DNA from: an uncultured Bacteroidia bacterium | GTDB lineage: Bacteria > Bacteroidota > Bacteroidia > Bacteroidales > UBA932 | Length of the DNA: 46,635 nucleotides | Assembly (NCBI GenBank): GCA_902797435.1 | Contig: CADBSV010000006.1 | Location: 1 to 46,635, forward strand | Reading direction: 5' to 3' | Shown: positions 19,308-28,313 of the stretch, piece by piece | Layout of the letters: every line of letters starts with the position of its first letter | How positions within the stretch are numbered: the stretch's first letter is position 1 | Notes under the pieces: generated by a model | Told to the model about the DNA's origin: nothing | Seen by the model: only the letters and a program-made list of their open reading frames with translations | Database searches by the model: none | Made by a program: the position numbers and the translations under genes

Positions 19308-21551
19308 ATGAAAAAGATTAATCTTATTCTCGCCGTTGCGGCATCTGCCATCGTAGTTTTCGCCGCTTGCAGTAAAGAAAACGCAATTCCGGAAAAAGTT
19401 CAGCAGGAGGAGGCGGAAGCCGCTTCCGGAAAGGTTACCCTTACCGCTACCATCGACCCGGCTACGGCCACAGTGCTCGCTGCCGGAAACAAAGTGGAAT
19501 GGGTTGCAAACGATGCAATCTCCATTTTTGACGGAACCACCAATATTCAGTCCACCACCACCGACAGCGGTGCTTCCGCAAGTTTCAGCGCATCCCTTGC
19601 GACCGCAGGCCCATGGTATGCACTTTATCCATACAGTGCAGGAGCCTCCATCGCCGGTTCCTTGGTTACCACCACGCTTCCTGCTGCCCAGACCGCGGTT
19701 GCAGGTTCATTTGCAGACGACCTTAACATTTCCGTAGCCCTTTCCGAGGCGGGCAAACTCTCTTTCAAAAATGTGCTCGGACTCATCAAGTTCACGGTAG
19801 GGGCCGATGCCGACATCGTGAAGGTTACCCTAACCGGCAACAATTCCGAAGTTCTTGCCGGAACAGTCGATATCGACTACAACTCAGGCAACCCCACATG
19901 GGCCGTCAATAGCGGAGCTGCAAGTTCGGTAGAACTTACCGGAACCTTCGTGAAGGGGCAGACCTACTATTTCGCCGTTCTGCCGCAGACCTTTACTAAC
20001 GGTATAACGCTCACATATACAAACAGCTCCGACGCTAACAGAGTGGAGACCACAGCCAATGAACTCGTGCTCGGCCGCTCGCAGATCCGTAATATCGGCT
20101 CTCCCGACATCATCACCTTTGCCGACCCCGACGTCAAGGCCGCCCTTGTCGCCCATTTTGACGCCAATAGCGACGGAGAAATCTCCAAGGCCGAGGCCGA
20201 GGCGGTGACTTACAATGATTTCGAGGCTATCGTGGGTAATGCTGATATAGATGCAACAGCTCTGTGGGGAGCGGATCTTACCGTTATCAATACTTTTGAC
20301 GAGCTCAAATATTTTACCGGTCTTACTAACAGTTCTCAGAGTGGCCGTCACCAGCTTCCCGCGCTGTTCAAGGGCTGCACCAATCTGACTTCCGTGAAGA
20401 TTCCTGACAATATTACCCATATATCAAATTACTCATTCGCAGATTGTTCCTCTCTTGACGGCGTAGTACTGCCGTCCGGATTGACCCATATCTTTTCAAA
20501 TTGTTTCAACGGGTGCTCTTTGCTGGCGAGTCTCGAGGTTCCTGCGACACTGACTGCGATATCGTCTTATGCCTTCAAGAATTGCACATCGCTTGCCGGA
20601 ATAGAGGGCTTCGGCAGCACGGCGCTCACCTCGTTGGGAACAGGTCTGTTTGCAGGCTGCACTTCCCTTGCCACGATAGCCATTCCTGCAACGGTAACAA
20701 GCATTGGAAATAATTGCTTTGACGGGTGCACATCGCTCGAGTCTTTCACCGTTGCTTCCGGAGTCAAGACGATAGGCAATTATGCGTTCAGGAATTGCGC
20801 TTCGCTTGGAAAACTTCCCTGGGGTTCATCTGTCCAGAATGCCATAACATCCATAGGACAATATGCCTTTGCCGGGTGCGTCAACATGACGCTCGGAACC
20901 CGCAATTGGCAGGGAGTCACCACAGTAGGCAAGGCAGCCTTCCTTAATTGCAAGAAAGTGTCCAACCTTACCATGAACAACGCTTCTTACCAGACAATCC
21001 AGGATTCGACATTCTTCGGATGCTCCGCTCTGGCTACAATAAGGGTGAGCAACAATCTGGAGATTGTGAGGAATCACGCTTTCAACGGCTGCGTAAATCT
21101 TACCACATTCTCCAATACAGGTACCGGCAATGGTTTTGTTCTTCCTCCGAACGTAACGAGGATTATGTCGTATGCTTTCAGCGACTGCCGTGTCCTGGCA
21201 TCTGCCAACACTCCATCCGGAGTTCCTAACTTCAGCAATAACTCTGTCCTGACACGTATTGATGACAGGGCGTTCCGCTACTGTGCGGCATTTACCGAAG
21301 TGGAATTGCCGGCGAGCGTCACATATTTGAGACGTACTTTCGGCACAGGTACCGATTCCAGGGCAATGCAAATGACGTCCCTCAAACTCAACAGTGATGC
21401 AGTTATCAGCCAAGGCGTCGATCATCCCGTATTTGAGGACGACTGGGCCGCAGAGGATGTGCCTACAATATATGTCCCTGCCGCATTGGTCGATGAGTAC
21501 AAGGCAGCCGATGGCTGGAGCGTTTATGCCGGCAAGATCGTAGGGTTTTGA
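19308..21551 (+). CDS. Fimbrillin-like / EF-hand / BspA-type LRR lipoprotein, probably the N-terminal part of a fusion
   Basis: This 747-residue lipoprotein has SPII lipobox VFAAC with Cys21. Residues of about 40-265 are fimbrillin-like ('VEWVANDAISIFDG', 'WYALYPYS'). A perfect EF-hand-type loop, D285-A-N-S-D-G-E-I-S-K-A-E296, follows. Residues of about 345-700 are BspA-type LRR_5 repeats of the form 'I...AF.NCTSL..I..P..VT.I', typical of surface adhesion or glycan contact. The frame ends 'GWSVYAGKIVGF' at TGA 21549. The next frame encodes the first residues of a BNR enzyme with no signal peptide of its own. The paralogue at 23138 has the same EF-hand/LRR module fused to an esterase without interruption. 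The protein may therefore be the front half of an LRR-BNR fusion. Confidence 0.85.
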   Translation: MKKINLILAVAASAIVVFAACSKENAIPEKVQQEEAEAASGKVTLTATIDPATATVLAAGNKVEWVANDAISIFDGTTNIQSTTTDSGASASFSASLATAGPWYALYPYSAGASIAGSLVTTTLPAAQTAVAGSFADDLNISVALSEAGKLSFKNVLGLIKFTVGADADIVKVTLTGNNSEVLAGTVDIDYNSGNPTWAVNSGAASSVELTGTFVKGQTYYFAVLPQTFTNGITLTYTNSSDANRVETTANELVLGRSQIRNIGSPDIITFADPDVKAALVAHFDANSDGEISKAEAEAVTYNDFEAIVGNADIDATALWGADLTVINTFDELKYFTGLTNSSQSGRHQLPALFKGCTNLTSVKIPDNITHISNYSFADCSSLDGVVLPSGLTHIFSNCFNGCSLLASLEVPATLTAISSYAFKNCTSLAGIEGFGSTALTSLGTGLFAGCTSLATIAIPATVTSIGNNCFDGCTSLESFTVASGVKTIGNYAFRNCASLGKLPWGSSVQNAITSIGQYAFAGCVNMTLGTRNWQGVTTVGKAAFLNCKKVSNLTMNNASYQTIQDSTFFGCSALATIRVSNNLEIVRNHAFNGCVNLTTFSNTGTGNGFVLPPNVTRIMSYAFSDCRVLASANTPSGVPNFSNNSVLTRIDDRAFRYCAAFTEVELPASVTYLRRTFGTGTDSRAMQMTSLKLNSDAVISQGVDHPVFEDDWAAEDVPTIYVPAALVDEYKAADGWSVYAGKIVGF

Positions 21552-21552
21552 C
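21543..21552 (+). promoter_or_regulatory. Candidate +1 frameshift site (or one-base insertion) joining LRR and BNR frames
   Basis: The LRR frame reads GGG TTT TGA here. Skipping one T gives GGG TTT GAC GAC GCT, which runs straight into the BNR frame as G-F-D-D-A-P-A-D-L. An AGGG lies immediately upstream of the slip codon. UUU can re-pair with UUU one base downstream, and UGA is followed by C, a weak termination context. The arrangement resembles the E. coli prfB site (AGGGGGUAU CUU UGA C), although the purine stretch is shorter and closer. Bacteroidota rarely use Shine-Dalgarno pairing, so an ordinary indel or sequencing error remains the main alternative. Confidence 0.4.
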
Positions 21553-21573
21553 GACGCTCCGGCCGACCTGGTG

Positions 21574-23136
21574 ATGCACGGGTCCACCATTGACGTACGA
21601 ACCTGGGGGAGCACCTCCGAAAAACACAAGTACGTGTTCCCCCTCGGTTCTACCGCGCATCGCGAAGTCTTTGCCAATATGACGGATGCCGACCGCACCA
21701 GATTTTCCGGAGCTACCTACGCAGCGAGCCAGTGGAACGTCCACGGAATAGAATCCGTGACTGCTTCCGGGCACTGCAAAATAACCATAGCGACTCCGCT
21801 CGACTTAAGCGGTGACGCTTCATGGACTGCTACGGGCGACTCCTTCACAATCCCGGGAACGTCTGTCGTGTACAATTGCTACAGCACCTTCTACTCGGAG
21901 GCGATGGCTTCGGCATCCACACCCCTTGCCATTCCGCACCATGGAAGCTGGTCAACAATCGTGTTCAATTCTGGAGGAAGCATTACAGTCGAAGCCCCTG
22001 CACCTCCGTGCACAGTCATTGACAAAGTCACCACTCTGCGTAACAACACTGTCAACAATCCTGCGATAACGATTCTTTCCGACGGCAGTTACCTTGCTTC
22101 GCAGACCTTCTCCGTTACAAACGGCTGTGTTTATAAATCAACGGACCGTGGCTTGACATGGACGAAAATAAGCAATCAGATACGCCAGAGCTACTGCGCC
22201 GTTTACGAGCACTCGGGGGCCCTCTATATGCTTGGATGCGATGCCGTGGGCGGCAACTTCGCCGTTCAGAAATCCATAGACGGAGGATATACATGGAGCT
22301 CAAATTCAGTCATATTCTCCAAAGACGGCACAACTGACGGCTATCACGGCGGCTCCGCTCCGTTCGTGGAGAAGGACGGCCGTGTGTACCGGGCTATGGG
22401 AGAGAGGGGAGGAGAAACTTACAATGCCGCGGGCGACCGTGTGTGGGGCATTGTGCTGCTGTCGGCAAGCGTATCCTCCGACCTGACCGACCCGGCCTCG
22501 TGGACTATGTCCAATGTGCTTTATTACAACCGTTCGTGGCTCGGGGTGACTTCTACCCGCTGGGAGGAACCGGCACTCGTAAAGAAAGCTGACGGTTCGC
22601 TCGTGATAATAGCACGCATCGACGGCACTTCCGATAAAGAGTACGCGGCCCTCATTGACGTAAACAGCGACACCAGCATATCTTTCAACAAGGTGTTTGC
22701 CATGCCAGGTGCAGGAAAGCGCATGACCATCGCTTACGACGCCACTAGCGGCAAGTACTGGACCCTGGTGTCTCCTTTTTACTCTAATACCAGAACACTC
22801 TATGGCCTGAATCCCAATCAGAGCCGTTATTCGCTGGTGCTCATGTCTTCTCCGGACCTTCTCAACTGGACCCGGGAGCGGACCTGCATCTATTCCGACA
22901 ATGCGTTCAACAACTCCTATCACTATATCGACTGGCGTTTCGACGGCGACGACCTCGTGAGCGTGTTCCGCCTCAGCATGGACGAGGAAAGGGGACTTCC
23001 CCTGCATTACCACGATTCCAATGCTTTCGGATACTTCCGCGTGAGGAATTTCCGCAGCGGAGGAGCAGAGGCGACCGTCTTCGTTGATACTCCGGTGGTT
23101 GAGGGAAGCCCGTCAGTACCCTCATTGGTTTATTAG
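21574..23136 (+). CDS. Sialidase-fold (BNR/Asp-box) protein lacking its own signal peptide; likely C-terminal half of an LRR-BNR fusion
   Basis: The protein is 520 residues if started at ATG 21574; GTG 21571 precedes it and the frame is open back to 21544. Neither start gives a signal peptide, unlike the other three BNR proteins here. The N-terminal 'MHGSTIDVRTWGS' aligns with 'QGELIDIRTVYS' of the BNR at 7905, so the enzyme module begins right at the frame break. Asp-boxes are STDRGLTW (189-196) and SIDGGYTW (234-241). It is the most diverged BNR copy: the 'EGNAV' block is 'WEEPALV', 'GGGKKFTVRYD' is 'GAGKRMTIAYD' and 'LPVRQHDAN' is 'LPLHYHDSN'. A tail of about 25 residues extends past the usual end. 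Without a frameshift it would stay in the cytoplasm. Confidence 0.78.
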   Translation: MHGSTIDVRTWGSTSEKHKYVFPLGSTAHREVFANMTDADRTRFSGATYAASQWNVHGIESVTASGHCKITIATPLDLSGDASWTATGDSFTIPGTSVVYNCYSTFYSEAMASASTPLAIPHHGSWSTIVFNSGGSITVEAPAPPCTVIDKVTTLRNNTVNNPAITILSDGSYLASQTFSVTNGCVYKSTDRGLTWTKISNQIRQSYCAVYEHSGALYMLGCDAVGGNFAVQKSIDGGYTWSSNSVIFSKDGTTDGYHGGSAPFVEKDGRVYRAMGERGGETYNAAGDRVWGIVLLSASVSSDLTDPASWTMSNVLYYNRSWLGVTSTRWEEPALVKKADGSLVIIARIDGTSDKEYAALIDVNSDTSISFNKVFAMPGAGKRMTIAYDATSGKYWTLVSPFYSNTRTLYGLNPNQSRYSLVLMSSPDLLNWTRERTCIYSDNAFNNSYHYIDWRFDGDDLVSVFRLSMDEERGLPLHYHDSNAFGYFRVRNFRSGGAEATVFVDTPVVEGSPSVPSLVY

Positions 23137-23137
23137 T

Positions 23138-25468
23138 ATGAAAAGATATTTGCGGATATTCATTTATTTGCTGCTGTCGCTGGCATTGGCTTTTTCGATG
23201 AGTTCGTGCGGCACTGACAAGGAAGAACCGGTTCCGACTCAGACAGAGGAGCCTTCGGACCAGCCCGGTGAGGACCCCGGCAATGAGCCTGGAGAGGACC
23301 CGGGTGTAGATCCGGGAAACGAGCCGGGAGATGACCCGGGTGACGAACCTGGCGATGAACCCGGTGACCAGCCTGGCGATGAACCGGATGAGTTGATTGT
23401 TTTTGCCGATGCCGACGTCAAGGCCGACCTTGTGGCGGCGTTCGATACGGACGAAGACGGAGAACTTTCGGAAAAGGAAGCCGCCGGCGTGGGCTACGAC
23501 GCCCTCAAGGCATTCGCGTGGACAGATCCGGCAGCCGTTGACAGTTTCGACGAATTTCAGTACTTCACCGGGCTTGTTACGGAAATAGTTTACAACGGAG
23601 TAAACGATATCCGTGTTCCGGCCATATTCACGGATTGTGTGAACATGACTTCCGTGACACTTCCTGCCAACATCACTACGATGGACAGCAAGGCATTCAT
23701 GAACTGTTCCTCGTTGGAAAGCATTGTGCTGCCTGAAGGGTTGCGGGCTATATTCGGCTCCACTTTTGAAGCGACCGGTCTCAAGGAGATAACCATCCCT
23801 GACGCGCTGACATCTTTCAGCAGCGGTGCTTTCCGTAACTGCGCATCCCTTCAGAGGGTTATTTTCGGGGATGCACCGCAGCTTAAGACCATAGCGGCAG
23901 CCGCTTTCAAGGATTGTACGGAGATGACATCATTCTATCTGACCGCGGACAATCTTGTGGAAACCATAGGGAAGGAGGCCTTCTCAGGCAACAAACTGAT
24001 GGTCCTGCGTTCCATTAACCTCAAGAACTTAAAAAGTCTTGGGGAAAGTGCCTTCAATGGATGCGCCAAGCTCAAGGCAAGCCTGGTCATAAACAATCCC
24101 GAACTCACGGAAATACCTTCGAAGGCCTTCAACGGATGCACCGCCCTTGCGTCCATCAGCCTTTCTCCCGGTTTGAAATCGATAGGCACTTATGCGTTTT
24201 CGGGTTGCCGGAACCTTCAACTGGAAGAGGATTCCCTGCCGGAGGGTCTGGAAAGCATAGGCGACAGGGCCTTCCGCTATTGTGCGGCCCTTAAACATGT
24301 GGTGCTGCCGTCTTCGCTCAAGGAGATAAGCGTCAGGGCTTTCGAATCGAGTTCGTCATACCAGATTGACATGGAAACCCTTGTCGTCAAGGCTCAGACG
24401 CCTCCCACGGTAACGGGAAGCAATTCTTATACGATATTCCTGAATACGGAAAAGGTCCCGGAGATCCTCGTTCCGGCCGAAAGCATCGACGATTATAAGT
24501 CGGCCGAAGGCTGGTCGGTGTTTGCCGATAAACTTGGCATCCTTACCGAGGCGGGAAACTTTACCAACAGGTTCGGAATGAAGTTTACCGTCACTTCCGA
24601 CGGCAGGCATATCATCAGCGACAGGCTCCTGGATCTGCTGGGCGGCGACGAACCTGAAGGCCTGTGGGTCCCGTATAAGTCAGTTCCCGCCTTCGATGCC
24701 GGACTCGTCTCCGACGTTCCTGCCGAAACGGTGATTTACAAACACTGGGGCGACAGGGAAGTGAAGATAGTCATTACCCGTGCGGTCGGCGCCTCGACGC
24801 CCTCACCCGTGGTCTTCATCTTCCACGGAGGGGGCTGGCGTACTGGAACTGCCGATTCCATGGTCAGCCGCGGAAAGTACCTCTCCAAGTATGCAGGCGT
24901 GGCTTCGGTCAGCGTTCAGTACTCGATGGCAGGAGAATCCGACGTGGTGAGTATCGAGGATACCATGCAGGACTGCTACGATGCCGTGGACTATATCCGG
25001 AAGCATGCTTCCGAATACAATATCGACCCGTCCCGCATGGGTTTTGCCGGTTCCTCTGCCGGAGGGCACCTTGCCGCAATGATGGCAATGACGGCCCCCG
25101 AGGCCAAGGTTCTTGTGAGCTGGTCGGGAGTGTATGAGATGCCGACCCATCTGGGATACTGGTCGGGAGGCACCAACAAGACGGTGCTTGCGTACATGTT
25201 CGAGGGGGATGCCGACAAACTGCGTCCCTATTCGCCGCAGTACATCGTCCCGGACGGTGGAAAAGTAGCCGCCATCCTATTCTACGGAAGCTGCGACGAG
25301 TCGGTGCACCGCAGCCAGGCTCCGGCATTTACCGAGGCACTACGTGCCAAGGGACACACCGTCCAGCCGGAATACTACATGTATTACACTCATTCGCTCT
25401 GCGGCAGCTCCGACAAGGGAGCCGAATGCTGGCAGAAATCCGTTGACTTTATAAAGGCCAATATATGA
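23138..25468 (+). CDS. LRR-esterase fusion lipoprotein (EF-hand loop, BspA-type LRR, BD-FAE-like alpha/beta hydrolase)
   Basis: The protein is 776 residues from ATG 23138, 1 nt after the previous stop; the frame is open further upstream, but without a signal. SPII lipobox SMSSC gives Cys24. A low-complexity acidic [D/E]PG linker covers 41-84. A canonical EF-hand loop runs D103-T-D-E-D-G-E-L-S-E-K-E114. LRR_5 repeats occupy about 130-460. The C-terminal alpha/beta hydrolase has the oxyanion loop HGGGW (563-567) and nucleophile elbow GSSAG with Ser640. Asp720 and His752 complete the likely triad. The fold resembles the BD-FAE/hormone-sensitive lipase group, which removes acetyl or hydroxycinnamoyl esters from polysaccharides. 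The LRR part probably anchors the esterase to its substrate. Confidence 0.87.
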   Translation: MKRYLRIFIYLLLSLALAFSMSSCGTDKEEPVPTQTEEPSDQPGEDPGNEPGEDPGVDPGNEPGDDPGDEPGDEPGDQPGDEPDELIVFADADVKADLVAAFDTDEDGELSEKEAAGVGYDALKAFAWTDPAAVDSFDEFQYFTGLVTEIVYNGVNDIRVPAIFTDCVNMTSVTLPANITTMDSKAFMNCSSLESIVLPEGLRAIFGSTFEATGLKEITIPDALTSFSSGAFRNCASLQRVIFGDAPQLKTIAAAAFKDCTEMTSFYLTADNLVETIGKEAFSGNKLMVLRSINLKNLKSLGESAFNGCAKLKASLVINNPELTEIPSKAFNGCTALASISLSPGLKSIGTYAFSGCRNLQLEEDSLPEGLESIGDRAFRYCAALKHVVLPSSLKEISVRAFESSSSYQIDMETLVVKAQTPPTVTGSNSYTIFLNTEKVPEILVPAESIDDYKSAEGWSVFADKLGILTEAGNFTNRFGMKFTVTSDGRHIISDRLLDLLGGDEPEGLWVPYKSVPAFDAGLVSDVPAETVIYKHWGDREVKIVITRAVGASTPSPVVFIFHGGGWRTGTADSMVSRGKYLSKYAGVASVSVQYSMAGESDVVSIEDTMQDCYDAVDYIRKHASEYNIDPSRMGFAGSSAGGHLAAMMAMTAPEAKVLVSWSGVYEMPTHLGYWSGGTNKTVLAYMFEGDADKLRPYSPQYIVPDGGKVAAILFYGSCDESVHRSQAPAFTEALRAKGHTVQPEYYMYYTHSLCGSSDKGAECWQKSVDFIKANI
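23258..23389 (+). repeat. In-frame 12-bp tandem repeat encoding an acidic [D/E/N/Q]PG linker
   Basis: Eleven consecutive 12-nt units encode tetrapeptides of the form x-[D/E/Q]-P-G, the last degenerating to DEPD. They lie between the lipid-anchor Cys and the EF-hand loop of the esterase fusion at 23138. The linker is strongly acidic and flexible. It may lift the enzyme from the membrane, and it could change length by slipped-strand mispairing without breaking the frame. Confidence 0.9.
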
Positions 25469-26469
25469 AAACAAGAGCAGTAGCAATTGTAATGGTTGTC
25501 GCCATGATGCTGGGACTCTTTCCCGCAGGCGCACAGCAGGCAAAGAAGAAAAAGATAATCAACCGTTACAGCATGCGGCTCATTCCGCAGGAAGACGGTT
25601 CTTATGCCCTTGATGACAAGACCCTCGGCCTGCTTGCAGGAGAGGAGCCTGAGGGATTGTATGAACCCTATCAAAATGTGCCTTTGATTCCGTCCAGTAC
25701 TGTCGAGGATGTATTTTACAAGGAAATAGTTTACAAGACATATCCTGACAGGGAACTCAAGCTTTACATAGCCCCGGCTCAAGGTGCCACGGCGCCCGCT
25801 CCCGTGGTCTGTTTCATCCATGGAGGCGGCTGGCGTGCCGGAAATCCGGGCAGTTTCCGCAAACATGCGATGTATGTGGCCAAATATGCCGGTTTCGCCG
25901 GTGTGAGTATCGGCTATTCGCTTGCCGGTCAGAAGGGAGCCAGTATTGCCGTTACCATGCAAGACCTTCACGATGCCGTTCAGTATCTTCGCGAACATGC
26001 GTCCGAGTACAATCTGGACATGAAGCATCTCGCCTTTGCCGGCTCATCCGCAGGAGGACATCTGGCCGCCATGATGGCCCTCACCGAACCCGACGCCAAA
26101 GTGCTTTCGGGATGGTCAGGGGTTTATGACATGGAGCCGCACATGGGCTATTGGGTCGGTGGGGGGAACCCCGAGGTCGTGAAGTATATGTTCGGCGGCA
26201 AGAGCCGCAAGATTCAGCCCTATTCTCCGGTATATAACATACCGGATGACAGGCAGATAGCCGTGCAGCTTTTCCAGGGTACGGGAGACGCTTCAGTGCA
26301 TCACAGCCAGGCAGAGTGTTTCCGCGACGCCCTTGAAGAAGCCGGTCAGAGGACGGTGGAATGCAATATCTATCCTTATTATGCCCACGGCCTTACCGGC
26401 AGTTCGGACAAGGGCCGCGAGTGTTTTGCCAAGTTCATTCAATTCACAAAGGAACATATCTATGATTAA
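25465..26469 (+). CDS. Secreted BD-FAE-like alpha/beta hydrolase, probable carbohydrate esterase
   Basis: This 334-residue protein starts in an ATGA overlap with the LRR-esterase. It has an SPI signal peptide ending PAGA|Q near residue 23. A short N-terminal module (about 32-90) carries 'NRYSM', 'EEPEGLYEPY' and 'DVFYKEIVYKTYPDRELKLYI'. The catalytic domain has HGGGW (119-123) for the oxyanion hole, GSSAG with nucleophile Ser195, probable Asp275 in 'GTGDASVHH' and His308 in 'YYAHGL'. It is the minimal version of the esterase that also appears fused to LRR (23138) and to DUF4988 (30277). Family members hydrolyse acetyl, feruloyl or similar esters on polysaccharides; the acyl group here is unknown. 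Confidence 0.87.
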   Translation: MKTRAVAIVMVVAMMLGLFPAGAQQAKKKKIINRYSMRLIPQEDGSYALDDKTLGLLAGEEPEGLYEPYQNVPLIPSSTVEDVFYKEIVYKTYPDRELKLYIAPAQGATAPAPVVCFIHGGGWRAGNPGSFRKHAMYVAKYAGFAGVSIGYSLAGQKGASIAVTMQDLHDAVQYLREHASEYNLDMKHLAFAGSSAGGHLAAMMALTEPDAKVLSGWSGVYDMEPHMGYWVGGGNPEVVKYMFGGKSRKIQPYSPVYNIPDDRQIAVQLFQGTGDASVHHSQAECFRDALEEAGQRTVECNIYPYYAHGLTGSSDKGRECFAKFIQFTKEHIYD

Positions 26470-28312
26470 GAAGACAATCCTCGCTCTCGCGACAGCCCTG
26501 CTTTTCGCTGCTGCGGCGCAGGCTCAGCCATTCCTGGAACTTCCGTCCGTGATAGGAGACGGAATGGTCCTTCAGGCCGACGACATGGCTACCATATGGG
26601 GATGGTGCGACCCCAATACCGAGGTCACCATCCAGACATCCTGGGGCGAAAAAACCGTGGTCAAGAGCGATTTCTCCTCGCTCTGGAAAGCTCGTGTGCA
26701 GACCCCTAAAGGCTCGTTCGAGCCGCAGAGCATAACGGTTACCACCCGCCGCAAGGTGAGCCGCACGATCAAAGACGTGCTCATAGGGCAGGTATGGCTC
26801 TGTACCGGCCAGTCCAATATGAACTGGAGCGCCGCGCATGGAATAAAAGATACCGACGATATCCTCACCAATCCATCCGTGCGGCTTTTTACCGTCCCGA
26901 AGAAGGCGTCGGCCTGGCCCCTTGATGATGTGAAGGGGCGCTGGAGCGCCTGCGAAGGAGAAGATTCCAGATGGTTCAGTGCCGTCGGTCTCTTCTTCGG
27001 TGCAAAACTCGCTGCTGAACTCGGAGAGCCTGTGGGCCTTGTGAATGCTTCCTGGGGCGGCACTCCCGTGGAGGTGTGGGGGAACAGGAATACTTTCCTT
27101 CACGATGCCGACGCGGCTGCGTCGTGGAAGCAGTCCCGCTACTCTTCCCGCCAGGGCTGGAATCTCGGAACCGCATTCAACGGCATGATTGCCCCTATTT
27201 CTAACATGGCTGCAGCCGGAGCGATTTGGTATCAGGGAGAAGCAAACCGTGCGAATGCGGATTTGTATGCCAAGGAGTTCTCCATGATGATCTCCGACTG
27301 GCGTGCAGCATTCGGAAGGGAACTGCCTTTCTGCTTTGTGCAGATTGCCCCCAAGGAATATGGCGGAGGCGATGTCCAGGGCGCTCTCGTACGCGAGCAG
27401 CAGGAGCAGGTGGCCCGCACGGTTTCGCGCGCATGGATGGTGAACATTTCCGATACTGTGGAGGACTTCAAGGATATCCATCCGAAGCACAAGCGGAAGG
27501 TGGGGGAGCGCCTTGCCGTATGCGCCCTTGCGGAGGTTTACGGAAAGCAGGTCCCAAAGCACAAATCCCCGTCGTATGCTTCCATGGAAGTGAAGAAGAA
27601 CCGCATTGTGGTATCGTTCAGCGATGCTGAGGGCGGTCTTGTCTGCGTGGGTGATGCCATCGAAGGACTGGAGATAGGAGACGGCAGCAGTTTCTATCCT
27701 GCCCAGGGAATGATCCAGGGCGACAAGATGGTGGTCTGGAGCAACCAGGTTCGCAAGCCGGCTGCGGTTCGTTACTGCTTTGGCCTGTATAAGGGGAACG
27801 TTACCGATACGGCGGGAAATCCCCTGCTTCCTTTCCGTAGCGACAGCCCGTTCAGCACTACTCCTGCAGTGAAGAATACTGCGGCTTCCGCAAAGGCGGC
27901 TCCTGGTCTGGTTCAGGTTTCCTGTGCTGCATCCGAGGTCCGTACGCTTAAGGAGAAAGCCAATTTCTTTACAAACAGGCCGTATCCTCTTGCCGATGTG
28001 CCCAAGAGCCTCGAGGGACTCAAGTTCGTTGCTCACGAAGGCATTTCACAGCAGCCTCACGTGGTAAGAATCACTTCTCCCGAAGGCGGGGTGGTGAGGA
28101 TTCTGGCACGTAACAACAAACGCACGGTCGAGGCTCTCAAGGGGTGGACCGCCGATCCTTCGCTTTCCCTCAAATACACGACCCGCGATCCCTCAAAACC
28201 GGGAATCATGAATGTCTGGACACGTTCTTTCAAGAAAGGTGAGAGCGTCACCATAGAAATGACAGATTTCCCCGGAGCTACGGTAATCGCTCCGGAAATA
28301 GAGTTAAGGTAA
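26462..28312 (+). CDS. Sialate-O-acetylesterase-like SGNH esterase with C-terminal beta domain
   Basis: The protein is 616 residues from ATG 26462, overlapping the previous gene by 8 nt; only this start gives the signal peptide (AQA|Q near residue 22). The SASA-type SGNH domain has GQSNM with nucleophile Ser118, 'NASWGGTPVEVW' (195-206), 'WYQGEAN' (256-262) and the Asp338-x-His340 pair in 'DIHPKHKRKVG'. An N-terminal jelly-roll precedes it ('MVLQADDMATIWGWC'). Residues of about 480-616 form an extra domain with 'FFTNRPYPLADVP' and 'VVRILARNN'. That domain is loosely similar to the extra N-terminal domain of the BNR protein at 17141. The family removes O-acetyl groups from sialic acids, xylan or pectin. 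The periplasmic form suggests action on imported oligosaccharides. Confidence 0.88.
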   Translation: MIKKTILALATALLFAAAAQAQPFLELPSVIGDGMVLQADDMATIWGWCDPNTEVTIQTSWGEKTVVKSDFSSLWKARVQTPKGSFEPQSITVTTRRKVSRTIKDVLIGQVWLCTGQSNMNWSAAHGIKDTDDILTNPSVRLFTVPKKASAWPLDDVKGRWSACEGEDSRWFSAVGLFFGAKLAAELGEPVGLVNASWGGTPVEVWGNRNTFLHDADAAASWKQSRYSSRQGWNLGTAFNGMIAPISNMAAAGAIWYQGEANRANADLYAKEFSMMISDWRAAFGRELPFCFVQIAPKEYGGGDVQGALVREQQEQVARTVSRAWMVNISDTVEDFKDIHPKHKRKVGERLAVCALAEVYGKQVPKHKSPSYASMEVKKNRIVVSFSDAEGGLVCVGDAIEGLEIGDGSSFYPAQGMIQGDKMVVWSNQVRKPAAVRYCFGLYKGNVTDTAGNPLLPFRSDSPFSTTPAVKNTAASAKAAPGLVQVSCAASEVRTLKEKANFFTNRPYPLADVPKSLEGLKFVAHEGISQQPHVVRITSPEGGVVRILARNNKRTVEALKGWTADPSLSLKYTTRDPSKPGIMNVWTRSFKKGESVTIEMTDFPGATVIAPEIELR

Positions 28313-28313
28313 A

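Noticed and set aside
21543-21552. Treating the site as a real release-factor-2 autoregulatory frameshift
   Set aside because: The gene is not prfB. Only the slip-site layout is similar, so it is listed as a candidate and not as a known element.
23258-23389. CRISPR-like repeat array
   Set aside because: The units are 12 bp, contiguous, in frame and without spacers. They encode a protein linker.
26333-26461. Earlier start for the SGNH esterase, adding 43 residues
   Set aside because: The extension overlaps the preceding esterase gene, has no signal and moves the signal peptide inside. ATG 26462 is preferred. The same reasoning was used for 9514, 15244, 23084, 36296, 40316, 42250, 44214 and 45764.
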